Below, in pieces: positions 17,549-26,438 of a DNA stretch of 64,000 nucleotides (within the stretch, counting starts at the first letter, position 1; the number at the start of each line of letters is the position of its first letter). A model generated the notes under the pieces. It had not been told where the DNA came from. It searched no databases and worked only from the letters and a program-made list of their open reading frames with translations. The DNA lies in the NCBI RefSeq assembly GCF_014302995.1, contig NZ_CP060295.1:3835501-3899500 (forward strand). The letters run 5' to 3'. Source of the DNA: Variovorax sp. PAMC26660 (lineage in GTDB: Bacteria; Pseudomonadota; Gammaproteobacteria; Burkholderiales; Burkholderiaceae_C). The translations under genes were made by a program, and so were the position numbers.

Positions 17549-18298
17549 TCAGGCCTCTTCTGGCGTTGCCGGCGGCTCCGGTGCCGTGGCCGGTGTGGTT
17601 GCTCCGTCCGGATGTACCCAGCGCCACAGCAGTTCGGCTGCCTCGCCAACGCCCTGCTTCTTCAAAGCCGAGAACAGTTTCACCTCACCGCCGCCGGCGT
17701 TCAGTCGCGTAATCGACAGCACTTTGGCGGCTTCGCTGCGGGTGAGCTTGTCGGACTTGGTCAGCAGCACCAGGAACTTGAGCCCTTGCTCCACCCGCGG
17801 GCGAATCACGTCGAGCAGGATCTCGTCGAGTTCGGTCAGGCCTTGGCGCGGGTCGCACATCAGCACCACGCCGCGCAGGCTCTCGCGCGTCATCAGGTAG
17901 TTGCCCATCACGCGCTGCCAGCGCAGCTTGGCTTCTTTCGGTACGGCCGCGTAGCCATAGCCGGGCAAGTCGGCCAGCACGGCGTCATCGACCTTCTGCT
18001 TGCCGATGCCGAACAGGTTGATGTGCTGCGTGCGGCCCGGCGTCTTGGATGCGAAAGCCAGGCGCGTCTGCTGCGTGAGGGTGTTGATGGCGGTCGATTT
18101 GCCCGCGTTCGAGCGGCCGACGAAAGCGATTTCAGGCAGGTCGACAGGGGGCAAATGCTCCAGCTGCGGCGCACTGGTGAGGAAGTGGGCGGTGTGCAGC
18201 CAGCCCAGCGCGACGCGCTCGCGCTCGGCGACTTGGGGATCCGCAGGCTGAGCCGCGCGGGGAGGGTAGGCGGCGGACTTGCGCGGCGGGGTGGGCAT
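17549..18298 (-). CDS. engB: Ribosome-biogenesis GTPase EngB/YsxC
   Basis: A 249-residue GTPase needed for assembly of the large ribosomal subunit. G1 is GRSNAGKST (61-69), G3 DLPGYGYA, G4 TKSD, and the switch region KTPGRTQHINLF is typical of EngB. The C-terminal tail after about residue 225 is rich in Ala/Pro/Thr and low complexity, longer than in E. coli. Divergent from the cytochrome c gene with 73 bases between starts. Confidence 0.95.
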   Translation of the reverse strand: MPTPPRKSAAYPPRAAQPADPQVAERERVALGWLHTAHFLTSAPQLEHLPPVDLPEIAFVGRSNAGKSTAINTLTQQTRLAFASKTPGRTQHINLFGIGKQKVDDAVLADLPGYGYAAVPKEAKLRWQRVMGNYLMTRESLRGVVLMCDPRQGLTELDEILLDVIRPRVEQGLKFLVLLTKSDKLTRSEAAKVLSITRLNAGGGEVKLFSALKKQGVGEAAELLWRWVHPDGATTPATAPEPPATPEEA

Positions 18299-18324
18299 CT
18301 ACGGACTTTCGAAACTAGACCCAC

Positions 18325-18352
18325 ATTGTAGAATCGTGAGGTTTTGCGCCAA
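18325..18352 (-). promoter_or_regulatory. Candidate sigma-70 promoter for engB
   Basis: On the minus strand TTGGCG (18352-18347), a 16-base spacer and TACAAT (18330-18325) fit a sigma-70 promoter, with the engB ATG 27 bases downstream of the -10. A TAGAAT on the plus strand (18329-18334) overlaps it and could serve the cytochrome gene, but has a poor -35. Confidence 0.45.
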
Positions 18353-18371
18353 TAAATTCGAAGCCCCCGAT

Positions 18372-19046
18372 ATGAAGTTGTTTGCCAATATTCTGCTTGC
18401 AGCCCTCGTGGGCATCGCATCCAGCGCGAGTTTTGCAGCCGATGAGCATGCAGCGGCCCCGGCCGCCGCAGAGCCCGCGAAGCCGGCCAAGCCCGATCCC
18501 GCCAAGGGCGACACGGTGTTCAACGCAACGCCGGCGAACAGCCAGAGCTGCGCTTCGTGCCACAACGCGGACGGCAACTCGGCCATTGCGGCCAACCCGA
18601 AGCTGGCGCAACAACATCCCGAATACATCCTCAAGCAGCTTCAGGACTTCAAGTCCGGCAAGCGCAAGAGCGCGATCATGAAGCCGCTGGCCTCGGCGCT
18701 GTCCGACGAAGACATGCGCAACATCGCCTGGTTCGTCGGCTCGAAGAAGGTCAAGCAGGGCTTCTCGAAAGACAAGGACACCATCGCCTTGGGCGAGAAG
18801 ATCTACCGCGGCGGCATCGGTGATCGCCAGATCCCGGCCTGCGCCGGCTGCCACAGCCCCAACGGCGCCGGCATGCCTGCCCAGTACCCGCGCCTGGGCG
18901 GCCAGAACGCCGAATACACCGTGACCCAACTGACCGCCTTCCGCGACAACGTGCGGCTGAACAGCCTGCCGATGACCGGTGTGGCCGCCAAGCTGAATGA
19001 TCGTGAAATCAGGGCCGTGGCCGACTACATCGCCGGCCTGCGCTGA
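18372..19046 (+). CDS. Diheme cytochrome c4-type protein
   Basis: A 224-residue periplasmic protein with a signal peptide cut near residue 23 (SFAA). Two c-type heme sites are visible, CASCH (60-64) and CAGCH (157-161), each followed by the domain pattern AxxNPKLAxQHxEYxxxQLxDFKxGxR or its shorter second form. The two-domain layout is that of cytochrome c4, an electron donor to terminal oxidases. Met ligands are probably in IMKPLA and LPMTGVA. It directly precedes the cytochrome c maturation genes ccsB/ccsA, separated by a strong terminator. Confidence 0.93.
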   Translation: MKLFANILLAALVGIASSASFAADEHAAAPAAAEPAKPAKPDPAKGDTVFNATPANSQSCASCHNADGNSAIAANPKLAQQHPEYILKQLQDFKSGKRKSAIMKPLASALSDEDMRNIAWFVGSKKVKQGFSKDKDTIALGEKIYRGGIGDRQIPACAGCHSPNGAGMPAQYPRLGGQNAEYTVTQLTAFRDNVRLNSLPMTGVAAKLNDREIRAVADYIAGLR

Positions 19047-19098
19047 AGATGGCGCGCTTTCGCGCGTGATGAACTAACCGCCGATAACAACCCCAAAC

Positions 19099-19140
19099 AA
19101 AGGGCGGGCCGATCCAGCAGGATGGCCCGCCCTTTTGTTT
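19099..19140 (+). terminator. Strong intrinsic terminator after the cytochrome c4 gene
   Basis: A perfect 12-base stem (aaagggcgggcc at 19099-19110 with ggcccgcccttt at 19124-19135), a 13-base loop and a T-rich tail. It sits only about 35 bases before the ccsB start, so ccsB needs read-through or a promoter overlapping this region. Confidence 0.85.
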
Positions 19141-19174
19141 TTCCCTCTCTTTTCTTTTTTCTTCTCTCCATCCG

Positions 19175-21355
19175 ATGTCAGTCTCCACCCATGGCCTTCG
19201 CGTCCATCGCGGCCCGCAGGTGCTTCGCGCAGGTGTGGAGCTGTTCTCGTCGATGCGCTTCGCGATCGCGCTGCTCACCATCATCTGCATCGCCTCGATC
19301 ATCGGCACGGTGATCAAGCAGCATGAGCCGGTCAACAACTACATCAACCAGTTCGGCCCGTTCTGGGCGGAATTCTTCCGGGCCGCCCGGCTCGACACGA
19401 TCTACAGCGCCTGGTGGTTCCTGCTGATCCTGCTGTTCCTCGTGATCAGCACCACGCTGTGCATCGCGCGCAACACGCCGCGCATCCTGGTCGACCTGAA
19501 GACCTTCAAGGAAGACATCCGCGCGCAGAGCCTCAAGGCCTTCGGCCAGCGCGCCGAGACCCACCTGGACGAAGCGCCCGACGCAGCGGCCAACCGCATC
19601 GGGCAATTGCTGGTCAGTGGCGGCTGGAAGGTCAAGCTGCAGCAGCGCGAGGCCACGGGCGACGGCAAGTCCGCCGGCGGCTGGATGGTCGCGGCGCGCG
19701 CCGGCGGCGCCCACAAGCTGGGCTATATCGCGGCCCACAGCGCGATCGTGCTGGTGTGCATCGGCGGTTTGCTCGACGGCGACCTCGTGGTGCGCGCCCA
19801 GACCTGGTTCAACGGCAAGAGCGTTTTCACCGGCGGCGGCATGATCGCCGACGTGGCGCCCGAGCACCGCCTCTCGGCCAGCAACCCGACCTTCCGCGGC
19901 AACATCCTTGTGCCCGAAGGCGGGCAGGGCAGCGTGGCCATCCTGAACCAGGCCGATGGCGTGCTGCTGCAGGAGCTGCCGTTCTCCATCGAGCTGAAGA
20001 AATTCATCGTCGATTACTACTCGACCGGCATGCCCAAGCTCTTCGCGAGCGAAGTGGTTCTGCATGACCGCGAGACCGGCGCGCAGGTGCCGGCGCGCAT
20101 CGAGGTCAACCATCCGGCCAGCTACAAGGGCGTGGAGATCTACCAGTCCAGCTTCGACGACGGCGGTTCCAAGGTGAAGCTCAAGGCGGTGCCGATGGCA
20201 GCTGCGGCCAAGCCCTTCGAGGTCGAGGGCATCATCGGCGGCCCGAGCACCGAGATCACCAACGGCAAGGAAAAACTCACGCTCGAATACGCCGCCCTGC
20301 GCGTGATCAACGTCGAGAACTTCGCCGATGCCGGCGCCATGAGCAGCGGCGCTGACGTGCGCAAGGTCGACCTGCGGCACGACATCGAATCGCGCCTGGG
20401 GGCAGCCAACAAGGTCAACAAGCCCAAGGTGCTGCGCAACATCGGCCCGAGCATCGGCTACAAGTTGCGCGATGCCGCAGGGCAGGCGCGGGAATACCAG
20501 AACTACATGGTGCCGGTCGACACCGGCGACGGCCAGCCGGTGTTCCTGCTCGGCATGCGCGAGAAGCCCGAGGACCCGTTCCGCTACCTGCGCGTGCCGG
20601 CCGACGACCAGGGCTCGATGGACGGCTTCGTGCGCATGCGCGCCGCGCTCGGCGATGCCGACACCCGCGCACGCGCCATCGAGCGCTACATCGCCAAGGC
20701 GAGCGACCCCAAGCGCCCCGAGATGGCCGAGCAGTTGCGCGTGTCCGCCACCCGCGCGCTGGCGCTGTTCGCGGGCAGCGAGCGCGCCAAGGCCGACGCC
20801 ACCACCGTGGGCGGCTGGCAGGCGATTGCCGAATTCATGGAAGTCAACGTGCCCGAGGCCGAGCGCGAGCGCGCCGGCGGCGTGCTGGTGCGCATCCTCA
20901 ACGACGTGCTGTTCGAGGTGCTCAACCTGAGCCGCGAAGGCGCCGGCCTGGCGGCCATGCCGAACGACGAAAAATCACAGGCCTACCTGACGCAGGCCGT
21001 GCTGGCGATCAGCGATGCGCACTTCTATCCCGCGCCCGTCGCGATGATGATGACCGACTTCACCCAGGTGCAGGCCAGCGTGTTCCAGGTGGCGCGTGCC
21101 CCTGGCAAGAGCGTCGTCTATCTGGGCTGCCTGTTGCTGATCATCGGGATTTTTGCCATGCTGTACGTCCGCGAGCGCAGGCTGTGGGTGTGGCTGACGC
21201 CCCAGGGCGCCGGTTCCGCCGACAACGGCAGCAACTCCACGGCCGCCACGATGGCGTTCTCGGTCAACCGCAAGACCATCGACAGCGATCGCGAATTCGA
21301 GCATCTCAAGTACAAGCTGCTCGCACTGAACAAAGACGAACCGGCGACAAAATGA
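19175..21355 (+). CDS. ccsB: Cytochrome c biogenesis protein CcsB/ResB
   Basis: A 726-residue membrane protein, half of the system II heme-delivery and attachment machine. TM segments are at about 28-48, 83-103, 185-205 and 650-670, with a large periplasmic domain between the last two. The N-terminal block RFAIALLTIICIASIIGTVIKQ is a ResB signature. The gene overlaps ccsA by 3 bases at an aaaATGA junction. The start at 19175 is preceded by a 40-base pyrimidine-only tract and no Shine-Dalgarno site; a later ATG at 19253 would remove conserved sequence. Confidence 0.93.
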   Translation: MSVSTHGLRVHRGPQVLRAGVELFSSMRFAIALLTIICIASIIGTVIKQHEPVNNYINQFGPFWAEFFRAARLDTIYSAWWFLLILLFLVISTTLCIARNTPRILVDLKTFKEDIRAQSLKAFGQRAETHLDEAPDAAANRIGQLLVSGGWKVKLQQREATGDGKSAGGWMVAARAGGAHKLGYIAAHSAIVLVCIGGLLDGDLVVRAQTWFNGKSVFTGGGMIADVAPEHRLSASNPTFRGNILVPEGGQGSVAILNQADGVLLQELPFSIELKKFIVDYYSTGMPKLFASEVVLHDRETGAQVPARIEVNHPASYKGVEIYQSSFDDGGSKVKLKAVPMAAAAKPFEVEGIIGGPSTEITNGKEKLTLEYAALRVINVENFADAGAMSSGADVRKVDLRHDIESRLGAANKVNKPKVLRNIGPSIGYKLRDAAGQAREYQNYMVPVDTGDGQPVFLLGMREKPEDPFRYLRVPADDQGSMDGFVRMRAALGDADTRARAIERYIAKASDPKRPEMAEQLRVSATRALALFAGSERAKADATTVGGWQAIAEFMEVNVPEAERERAGGVLVRILNDVLFEVLNLSREGAGLAAMPNDEKSQAYLTQAVLAISDAHFYPAPVAMMMTDFTQVQASVFQVARAPGKSVVYLGCLLLIIGIFAMLYVRERRLWVWLTPQGAGSADNGSNSTAATMAFSVNRKTIDSDREFEHLKYKLLALNKDEPATK

Positions 21356-22668
21356 ACACCACGACCCTCACGCTCAATGAAAGCTGGCTCTCGCGCCGCA
21401 ACCTGTTCGACTGGGTTTTTGCGGCGCTGGTGCTGGCAGGTGGCATGTTCGCCTTCGCGCGCTATGCGGGGTCGATGGACTACTACGAGAAGCCCATCCT
21501 TGCCGCTGCGACGATCGCGATGATTTCCATCGGTTGGTTCTGGCGTCCGCTGCGGGTGCTGGCCCTGGTGGTGGCGGCGGCGTCGCTGCTGGCCATCAGT
21601 TCGTACCAGGGCGACCTGGCGCGTGCCGACTCGGTGTTCTGGCTCAAGTACTTCCTGTCGAGCCAGTCGGCCATCCTCTGGATGAGCGTGCTGTTCTTCA
21701 TGAGCACGATCTTTTACTGGCTCGGCTTCTTCGGCGGCAAGCAGTCCGACACCTTCGATGCGATCGGCTCGCGCCTGGCCTGGGCCGCCGTCACGATGGC
21801 GTTGATCGGCACCATGGTGCGCTGGTACGAAAGCCACCAGCTTGGCCCGGACATCGGCCACATCCCGGTCAGCAACCTGTACGAAGTGTTCGTGCTTTTC
21901 TGCTGGCTGACGGCTGCGTTCTATCTGTACTTTGAAGAGCGCTACAACACGCGCGCTCTTGGTGCCTTCGTGATGCTGGTGGTCAGCGCGGCGGTCGGCT
22001 TCCTGCTCTGGTACACGATCGTGCGCGAGGCGCATGAAATCCAGCCGCTGGTGCCTGCGTTGCAAAGCTGGTGGATGAAGCTGCATGTACCGGCCAACTT
22101 CATCGGCTATGGCACTTTCTCGCTCGCGGCGATGGTGGCCTTTGCCTATCTCATCAAGGAGCAGGCCAGCGAGACGCGCTGGTACAAGCTCACGCCGATC
22201 TGGCTGCTGGGCGTGGCGCTGTGCTTTGTGCCGGTGGCCTTCCGCCAGCGCGTGCAAGAAGCCGGTGGCAGCTATTGGGTGGTGTATGCCGGCATCTCTG
22301 CGCTCATCGCGGCCGGTATCCTGCTCGGTCGCAAGCGCATTGCCGCCCGCCTGCCCGCGAATGAAGTGCTCGACGACGTGATGTACAAATCGATCACGGT
22401 CGGCTTTGCCTTCTTCACCATCGCCACCGTGCTCGGTGCCCTGTGGGCTGCCGATGCCTGGGGCGGCTACTGGAGCTGGGACCCGAAGGAAACCTGGGCG
22501 CTGATCGTCTGGCTCAACTACGCGGCCTGGCTGCACATGCGACTCGTGAAGGGGCTGCGCGGCACCGTGGCGGCCTGGTGGGCGCTGGGCGGGTTGGCGG
22601 TGACCACCTTCGCCTTCCTCGGCGTCAACATGTTCCTGAGCGGCCTGCACAGCTACGGCACCTTGTAG
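21352..22668 (+). CDS. ccsA: Cytochrome c biogenesis protein CcsA/ResC
   Basis: A 438-residue multispanning protein that forms the heme channel and attachment site with CcsB. It carries the tryptophan-rich WWD motif, WGGYWSWDPKETWAL followed by IVWLNYAAWLHMR, and conserved histidines in ESHQLGPDIGHIPVSNLYE, KLHVPANF and LHMR that bind heme. Eight or more TM segments. Starts at the ATGA overlap with ccsB. The GC-rich inverted stretch after the stop (about 22674-22697) is followed by five T and may be a weak terminator. Confidence 0.96.
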   Translation: MNTTTLTLNESWLSRRNLFDWVFAALVLAGGMFAFARYAGSMDYYEKPILAAATIAMISIGWFWRPLRVLALVVAAASLLAISSYQGDLARADSVFWLKYFLSSQSAILWMSVLFFMSTIFYWLGFFGGKQSDTFDAIGSRLAWAAVTMALIGTMVRWYESHQLGPDIGHIPVSNLYEVFVLFCWLTAAFYLYFEERYNTRALGAFVMLVVSAAVGFLLWYTIVREAHEIQPLVPALQSWWMKLHVPANFIGYGTFSLAAMVAFAYLIKEQASETRWYKLTPIWLLGVALCFVPVAFRQRVQEAGGSYWVVYAGISALIAAGILLGRKRIAARLPANEVLDDVMYKSITVGFAFFTIATVLGALWAADAWGGYWSWDPKETWALIVWLNYAAWLHMRLVKGLRGTVAAWWALGGLAVTTFAFLGVNMFLSGLHSYGTL

Positions 22669-22790
22669 GCGCAGGCCCGGGCCGCCGGCTTTTTGCGAAG
22701 AATTGAAACCACGCGCTGCGATGGCGCGTAACCAAATCAGGGCATCTCACGAACTACCCTGAGCACAACGATTCACGCGAAAGGCCTGTC

Positions 22791-23807
22791 ATGTCGTTCC
22801 ATTCCCGTCCGCAACGTCGCTCCACAGACAGCGGCTTCATCCATCCGCTGTCGAGCGAGATCACACCGCGCGCTGCGTACGAAGGCCGGCGCGACCTGCT
22901 CAAGCTGATGGCCGGCGGCGCGGCGGGCGCGGCACTGGCGGGTTTCGCATCGCGCCAGGCCCTGGCCCAGACGGTGCGCCCCAACAAGCTCGCGCCGCTG
23001 CCGGGCGCCAAGTCGGCTGTGCCGGGTGCGATGTCGATGGACAAGCTCACCGACTACAAGGACGCGTCGAGCTACAACAACTTCTACGAGTTCGGCACCG
23101 ACAAGGCCGATCCGGCCAAGAATGCCGGCACGCTGAAGACGCGGCCGTGGACCGTGGAAGTGGAAGGGCTGGTCAAGAAGCCGGGCAAGTACGGCATCGA
23201 AGACCTGCTCAAGCTCAGCGCGCAGGAAGAGCGCATCTACCGCCTGCGTTGTGTCGAAGGCTGGTCGATGGTCATTCCGTGGGTGGGCTATTCGCTGGCC
23301 GAACTGATCAAGAAGGTCGAACCGCAGGGCAACGCCAAGTTCATCGAGTTCGTGACGCTGGCCGACCCCAAGACCATGCCCTTCGTGGGCTCGCACGTGC
23401 TCGACTGGCCTTACACCGAAGGCTTGCGCATGGACGAGGCGATGCATCCGCTGACGCTGCTGGCTTTCGGCATGTACGGCGAGGTGCTGCCCAACCAGAA
23501 CGGCGCGCCGGTACGTCTCGTGGTGCCGTGGAAGTACGGCTTCAAGTCGGGCAAGTCGATCGTCAAGATCCGCTTTGTCGAAAAAGAGCCGAGCACCGCA
23601 TGGAACAAGGCGGCCGCCAACGAGTACGGTTTCTATTCGAACGTGAACCCGAACGTCGACCATCCGCGCTGGAGCCAAGCTACCGAGCGCCGCATCGGCG
23701 ACGGCGGCGGCCTGTTCGCCAAGCGTCGCAAGACCGAGATGTTCAATGGCTACGAAGCCCAGGTCGGCCAGCTCTATGCAGGCATGGACCTGAAGAAGAA
23801 CTTCTGA
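22791..23807 (+). CDS. msrP: Methionine sulfoxide reductase catalytic subunit MsrP (YedY)
   Basis: A 338-residue periplasmic molybdoenzyme that reduces oxidised methionine in envelope proteins. The Tat signal is [19 protein letters not shown] around residues 34-52. The molybdenum ligand is Cys154 in [18 protein letters not shown], and the pterin-binding blocks ([33 protein letters not shown]) are those of YedY. 31 bases upstream of msrQ, its electron donor. Confidence 0.97.
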   Translation: MSFHSRPQRRSTDSGFIHPLSSEITPRAAYEGRRDLLKLMAGGAAGAALAGFASRQALAQTVRPNKLAPLPGAKSAVPGAMSMDKLTDYKDASSYNNFYEFGTDKADPAKNAGTLKTRPWTVEVEGLVKKPGKYGIEDLLKLSAQEERIYRLRCVEGWSMVIPWVGYSLAELIKKVEPQGNAKFIEFVTLADPKTMPFVGSHVLDWPYTEGLRMDEAMHPLTLLAFGMYGEVLPNQNGAPVRLVVPWKYGFKSGKSIVKIRFVEKEPSTAWNKAAANEYGFYSNVNPNVDHPRWSQATERRIGDGGGLFAKRRKTEMFNGYEAQVGQLYAGMDLKKNF

Positions 23808-23838
23808 GCCGGCACCGTCGTCATCCGGCCATCGCTCC

Positions 23839-24504
23839 ATGAACAAGCTGCTCATGCATCCGGCGACCAAGCCGGTCATCTTCCTGTTGTGCCTGCTGCC
23901 GTTCGTGCGGCTGGGCTACGGCGCATTCACGGACGGGCTCGGGGCCAATCCGGCCGAGTTCCTGATCCGCGCGACCGGTGACTGGACGCTGCGCTTCATC
24001 TGCATCGTGCTGGCGGTGACGCCGCTGCGCGTCATCGGCAAATGGAACGCGCTGGCGCGCTACCGCCGCATGCTGGGGCTGTTCGCGTACTTCTACGTGG
24101 TGCTGCACCTGCTGTGCTACAGCTGGTTCGACATGGGTTTCGAGTGGGGCGACATCGCCAAGGACATCGCGAAGCGGCCGTTCATCCTGGTGGGCTTCTC
24201 GGCCTTCGTGCTGTTGACGCCGCTGGCCGCCACTTCGTTCAACCGCGCGATCAAGGCGATGGGCGCCAAGCGCTGGCAGATGCTGCACAAGCTGGTCTAT
24301 GTGATCGCGGGGCTCGGCCTGCTGCACTTCTTCTGGATGCGGGCGGGCAAGAACAACTTTGCCGAGGTGTTCATCTACGTCGCGATCATCGCGGTGCTGC
24401 TTGGCTGGCGCGTGTGGAACTTCGCGAGCAAGCGCAAGGCGAAGCAGCCGGTGGGCGCGGCGCGTGGCGGCGAGAAACCGCTGCGCAGCACCACGACCGG
24501 CTGA
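23839..24504 (+). CDS. msrQ: Heme-binding membrane subunit MsrQ (YedZ)
   Basis: A 221-residue inner-membrane b-type cytochrome with about six TM segments of the ferric-reductase-like fold. Conserved heme histidines are in YVVLHLLCY, MLHKLVYV and GLLHFFW. It passes electrons from the quinone pool or flavin reductases to MsrP. The basic C-terminal tail (about 200-221) is variable. Converges with lysA, 15 bases between stops. Confidence 0.95.
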   Translation: MNKLLMHPATKPVIFLLCLLPFVRLGYGAFTDGLGANPAEFLIRATGDWTLRFICIVLAVTPLRVIGKWNALARYRRMLGLFAYFYVVLHLLCYSWFDMGFEWGDIAKDIAKRPFILVGFSAFVLLTPLAATSFNRAIKAMGAKRWQMLHKLVYVIAGLGLLHFFWMRAGKNNFAEVFIYVAIIAVLLGWRVWNFASKRKAKQPVGAARGGEKPLRSTTTG

Positions 24505-24519
24505 GACTGTTCCGGCCGT

Positions 24520-25809
24520 TCAGCCGTCGATCTGTTCGCTGCGCAGCTGGTCTTCCATCGTCTCGCGACGGCGGATCAGCTTCGTGCTGGCGCCGCTCAC
24601 CAGCACTTCAGCAGCACGGGCGCGCGTGTTGTAGTTGCTGGCCATGCTCATGCAGTACGCACCCGCCGACAGCACGGCCAGCAGGTCGCCGGCCACCACG
24701 TTGAGCGCGCGGTCGCGGCCGATCCAGTCGCCGCTCTCGCAGACCGGGCCGACCACGTCGTAGGTCGGTGCGTCACCGGCGCGGGTGCGCAGTGGCACGA
24801 TGTTGTGGAAGGCTTGGTACATCGCGGGACGCGGCAGGTCGTTCATGGCCGCATCGACAATGCAGAAATTCTTGTCTTCACCGGGCTTGGTGTAAAGCAC
24901 TTCGGTGATGCACACGCCTGCGTTGCCGACCAGCGAGCGGCCAGGCTCAATGACGAGCTTGCGCTGGCCGAAACCGCGGGCATCGAGCCGCGCAAGCAAC
25001 TGCTGCCAGAGCGCATCGGCCTTGGGTGGCGTTTCGCCGTTGTAGTCGATGCCCAGGCCGCCACCGAAGTCGAGATGATGGATCGGCACGCCCGCGGCCT
25101 CGATGGCTTCGACCACGTCGAGCACGCGCTCGCAGGCATCGAGGTAGGGTGAGGCCTCCGTGATCTGCGAGCCGATGTGGCAATCGATGCCGACCACTTC
25201 GAGGCCCGGCAGCCTTGCGGCGTGCAGGTAGGCCTCGACAGCACGGTCGTGCGCGATGCCGAACTTGTTGCCCTTCAGGCCCGTAGAGATGTAGGGGTGC
25301 GTCTTCGGATCGACGTTTGGATTGATCCGGATGCTGATGGGCGCGCGGCGGCCTTCGGCCACTGCCACTTCGTTGAGCACGTCGAGTTCTGCTTCGCTCT
25401 CGACGTTGAAGCAGGCGATGTTGGCGGCGAGGGCTTGCCGCATTTCCGCGCGGGTCTTGCCCACGCCCGAGAAGATGATCTTCTGCGGATCGGCACCCAC
25501 CGCCAGCACGCGCGCCAGTTCGCCGCCCGACACGATGTCGAAGCCGCAGCCGGCTTCGGCGAATACGCGCAGCACGCCCAGCGACGAGTTGGCCTTCATC
25601 GCATAGCAGATCAGCGTCTGGCGGCCTTCGAAGCCACGCTGGTAGGCGGCCAGCGCATCCAGCATCCATTGCTTCGAATAGACGAAAAGAGGAGTGCCGT
25701 GCTCGCGGGCCAGCGCGTCGAGCGCAAGGCCTTCGATGTGAAGCGCGCCGTCGCGCTGTGCGATGTGCGGGTGGCCGGGCAGGGCGGTGGGGGATACGTT
25801 GCTCGCCAT
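24520..25809 (-). CDS. lysA: Diaminopimelate decarboxylase
   Basis: A 429-residue PLP enzyme, last step of lysine synthesis (meso-diaminopimelate to lysine). The PLP lysine is Lys72 in CYAMKANSS. Other marks are the glycine loop HLDFGGGLGIDY, EPGRSLVGNAG and the dimer-interface CESGDW. The ATG at 25809 overlaps the stop of lptM by one base (TGATG), so lysA translation probably depends on lptM. Confidence 0.97.
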   Translation of the reverse strand: MASNVSPTALPGHPHIAQRDGALHIEGLALDALAREHGTPLFVYSKQWMLDALAAYQRGFEGRQTLICYAMKANSSLGVLRVFAEAGCGFDIVSGGELARVLAVGADPQKIIFSGVGKTRAEMRQALAANIACFNVESEAELDVLNEVAVAEGRRAPISIRINPNVDPKTHPYISTGLKGNKFGIAHDRAVEAYLHAARLPGLEVVGIDCHIGSQITEASPYLDACERVLDVVEAIEAAGVPIHHLDFGGGLGIDYNGETPPKADALWQQLLARLDARGFGQRKLVIEPGRSLVGNAGVCITEVLYTKPGEDKNFCIVDAAMNDLPRPAMYQAFHNIVPLRTRAGDAPTYDVVGPVCESGDWIGRDRALNVVAGDLLAVLSAGAYCMSMASNYNTRARAAEVLVSGASTKLIRRRETMEDQLRSEQIDG

Positions 25810-26084
25810 CACTTGCGCGCTCCGTTGCCGGTGGTGGCTGCAGCGGGGGCGCTGCTGGCTGCGGCCGGTGCTGGAGCCGCCTCGGTCGAGGGGGTTGAGT
25901 TCAACAAGCCGCCCGGCACCAAAAGCTGCGGCAGCGTGGCTCGTTGGGCGGCAGCCGGATCGTTCGGTTGATACAGGGCGCCCTTCTGGCCGCAGGCAGC
26001 CAAACCGGCTGCCCCCGCGACGAGGCAGACCATGAGCGCAGTGCGGGCGCGAGCGCTCACTAGAATTTGGCGGAGATTCAACAT
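25809..26084 (-). CDS. lptM: LptM (YifL)-like small outer-membrane lipoprotein
   Basis: A 91-residue lipoprotein with lipobox LAAC (Cys31) and then GQKGALYQP, nearly the LptM consensus CGQKGPLYLP. The rest is an Ala/Pro/Thr-rich tail with no structure. In E. coli, LptM helps LptD/LptE assemble by mimicking LPS. Its place before lysA is widely conserved (yifL-dapF/lysA). Divergent from cyaY, with only 12 bases between starts. Confidence 0.88.
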   Translation of the reverse strand: MLNLRQILVSARARTALMVCLVAGAAGLAACGQKGALYQPNDPAAAQRATLPQLLVPGGLLNSTPSTEAAPAPAAASSAPAAATTGNGARK

Positions 26085-26096
26085 AACGAAATTGTA

Positions 26097-26429
26097 ATGA
26101 CCGACACCGAGTACATGGACCGCGCAGAAGCCGCACTTGCTGCCATCGAGCAGGCTTGCGACAGCATCAACGACGTGACCGAGGCCGATCTCGACAACCA
26201 GAGGGTGGGCGGGATGATCACGATTTCATTCCTGAATGGCAGTCAGTTGATCGTGAACCTGCAGAAACCCCTGCAGGAAATCTGGCTTGCCGCGCGTTCC
26301 GGTGGCTACCACTACAAGCACGACGGCCAGGCCTGGGTCGACACCAAGACGGGGGAAGAGTTCTTCGGCAACCTGTCGCGCGAGGCGACCCTTCAGGCAG
26401 GGCAGCCGCTGGTGTTCGCGGCTGCCTGA
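26097..26429 (+). CDS. cyaY: Iron-sulfur assembly protein CyaY (frataxin)
   Basis: A 110-residue frataxin. The acidic first helix ([19 protein letters not shown]) gives the iron-binding face, and the sheet has [19 protein letters not shown] and [14 protein letters not shown], standard for CyaY. It modulates cysteine desulfurase IscS in Fe-S cluster assembly. The ATG at 26097 is preferred over the frame start at 26067 because family members begin at MTDxEY. Converges with the PBP1A gene, 9 bases apart. Confidence 0.95.
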   Translation: MTDTEYMDRAEAALAAIEQACDSINDVTEADLDNQRVGGMITISFLNGSQLIVNLQKPLQEIWLAARSGGYHYKHDGQAWVDTKTGEEFFGNLSREATLQAGQPLVFAAA

Positions 26430-26438
26430 TCGTCATCG

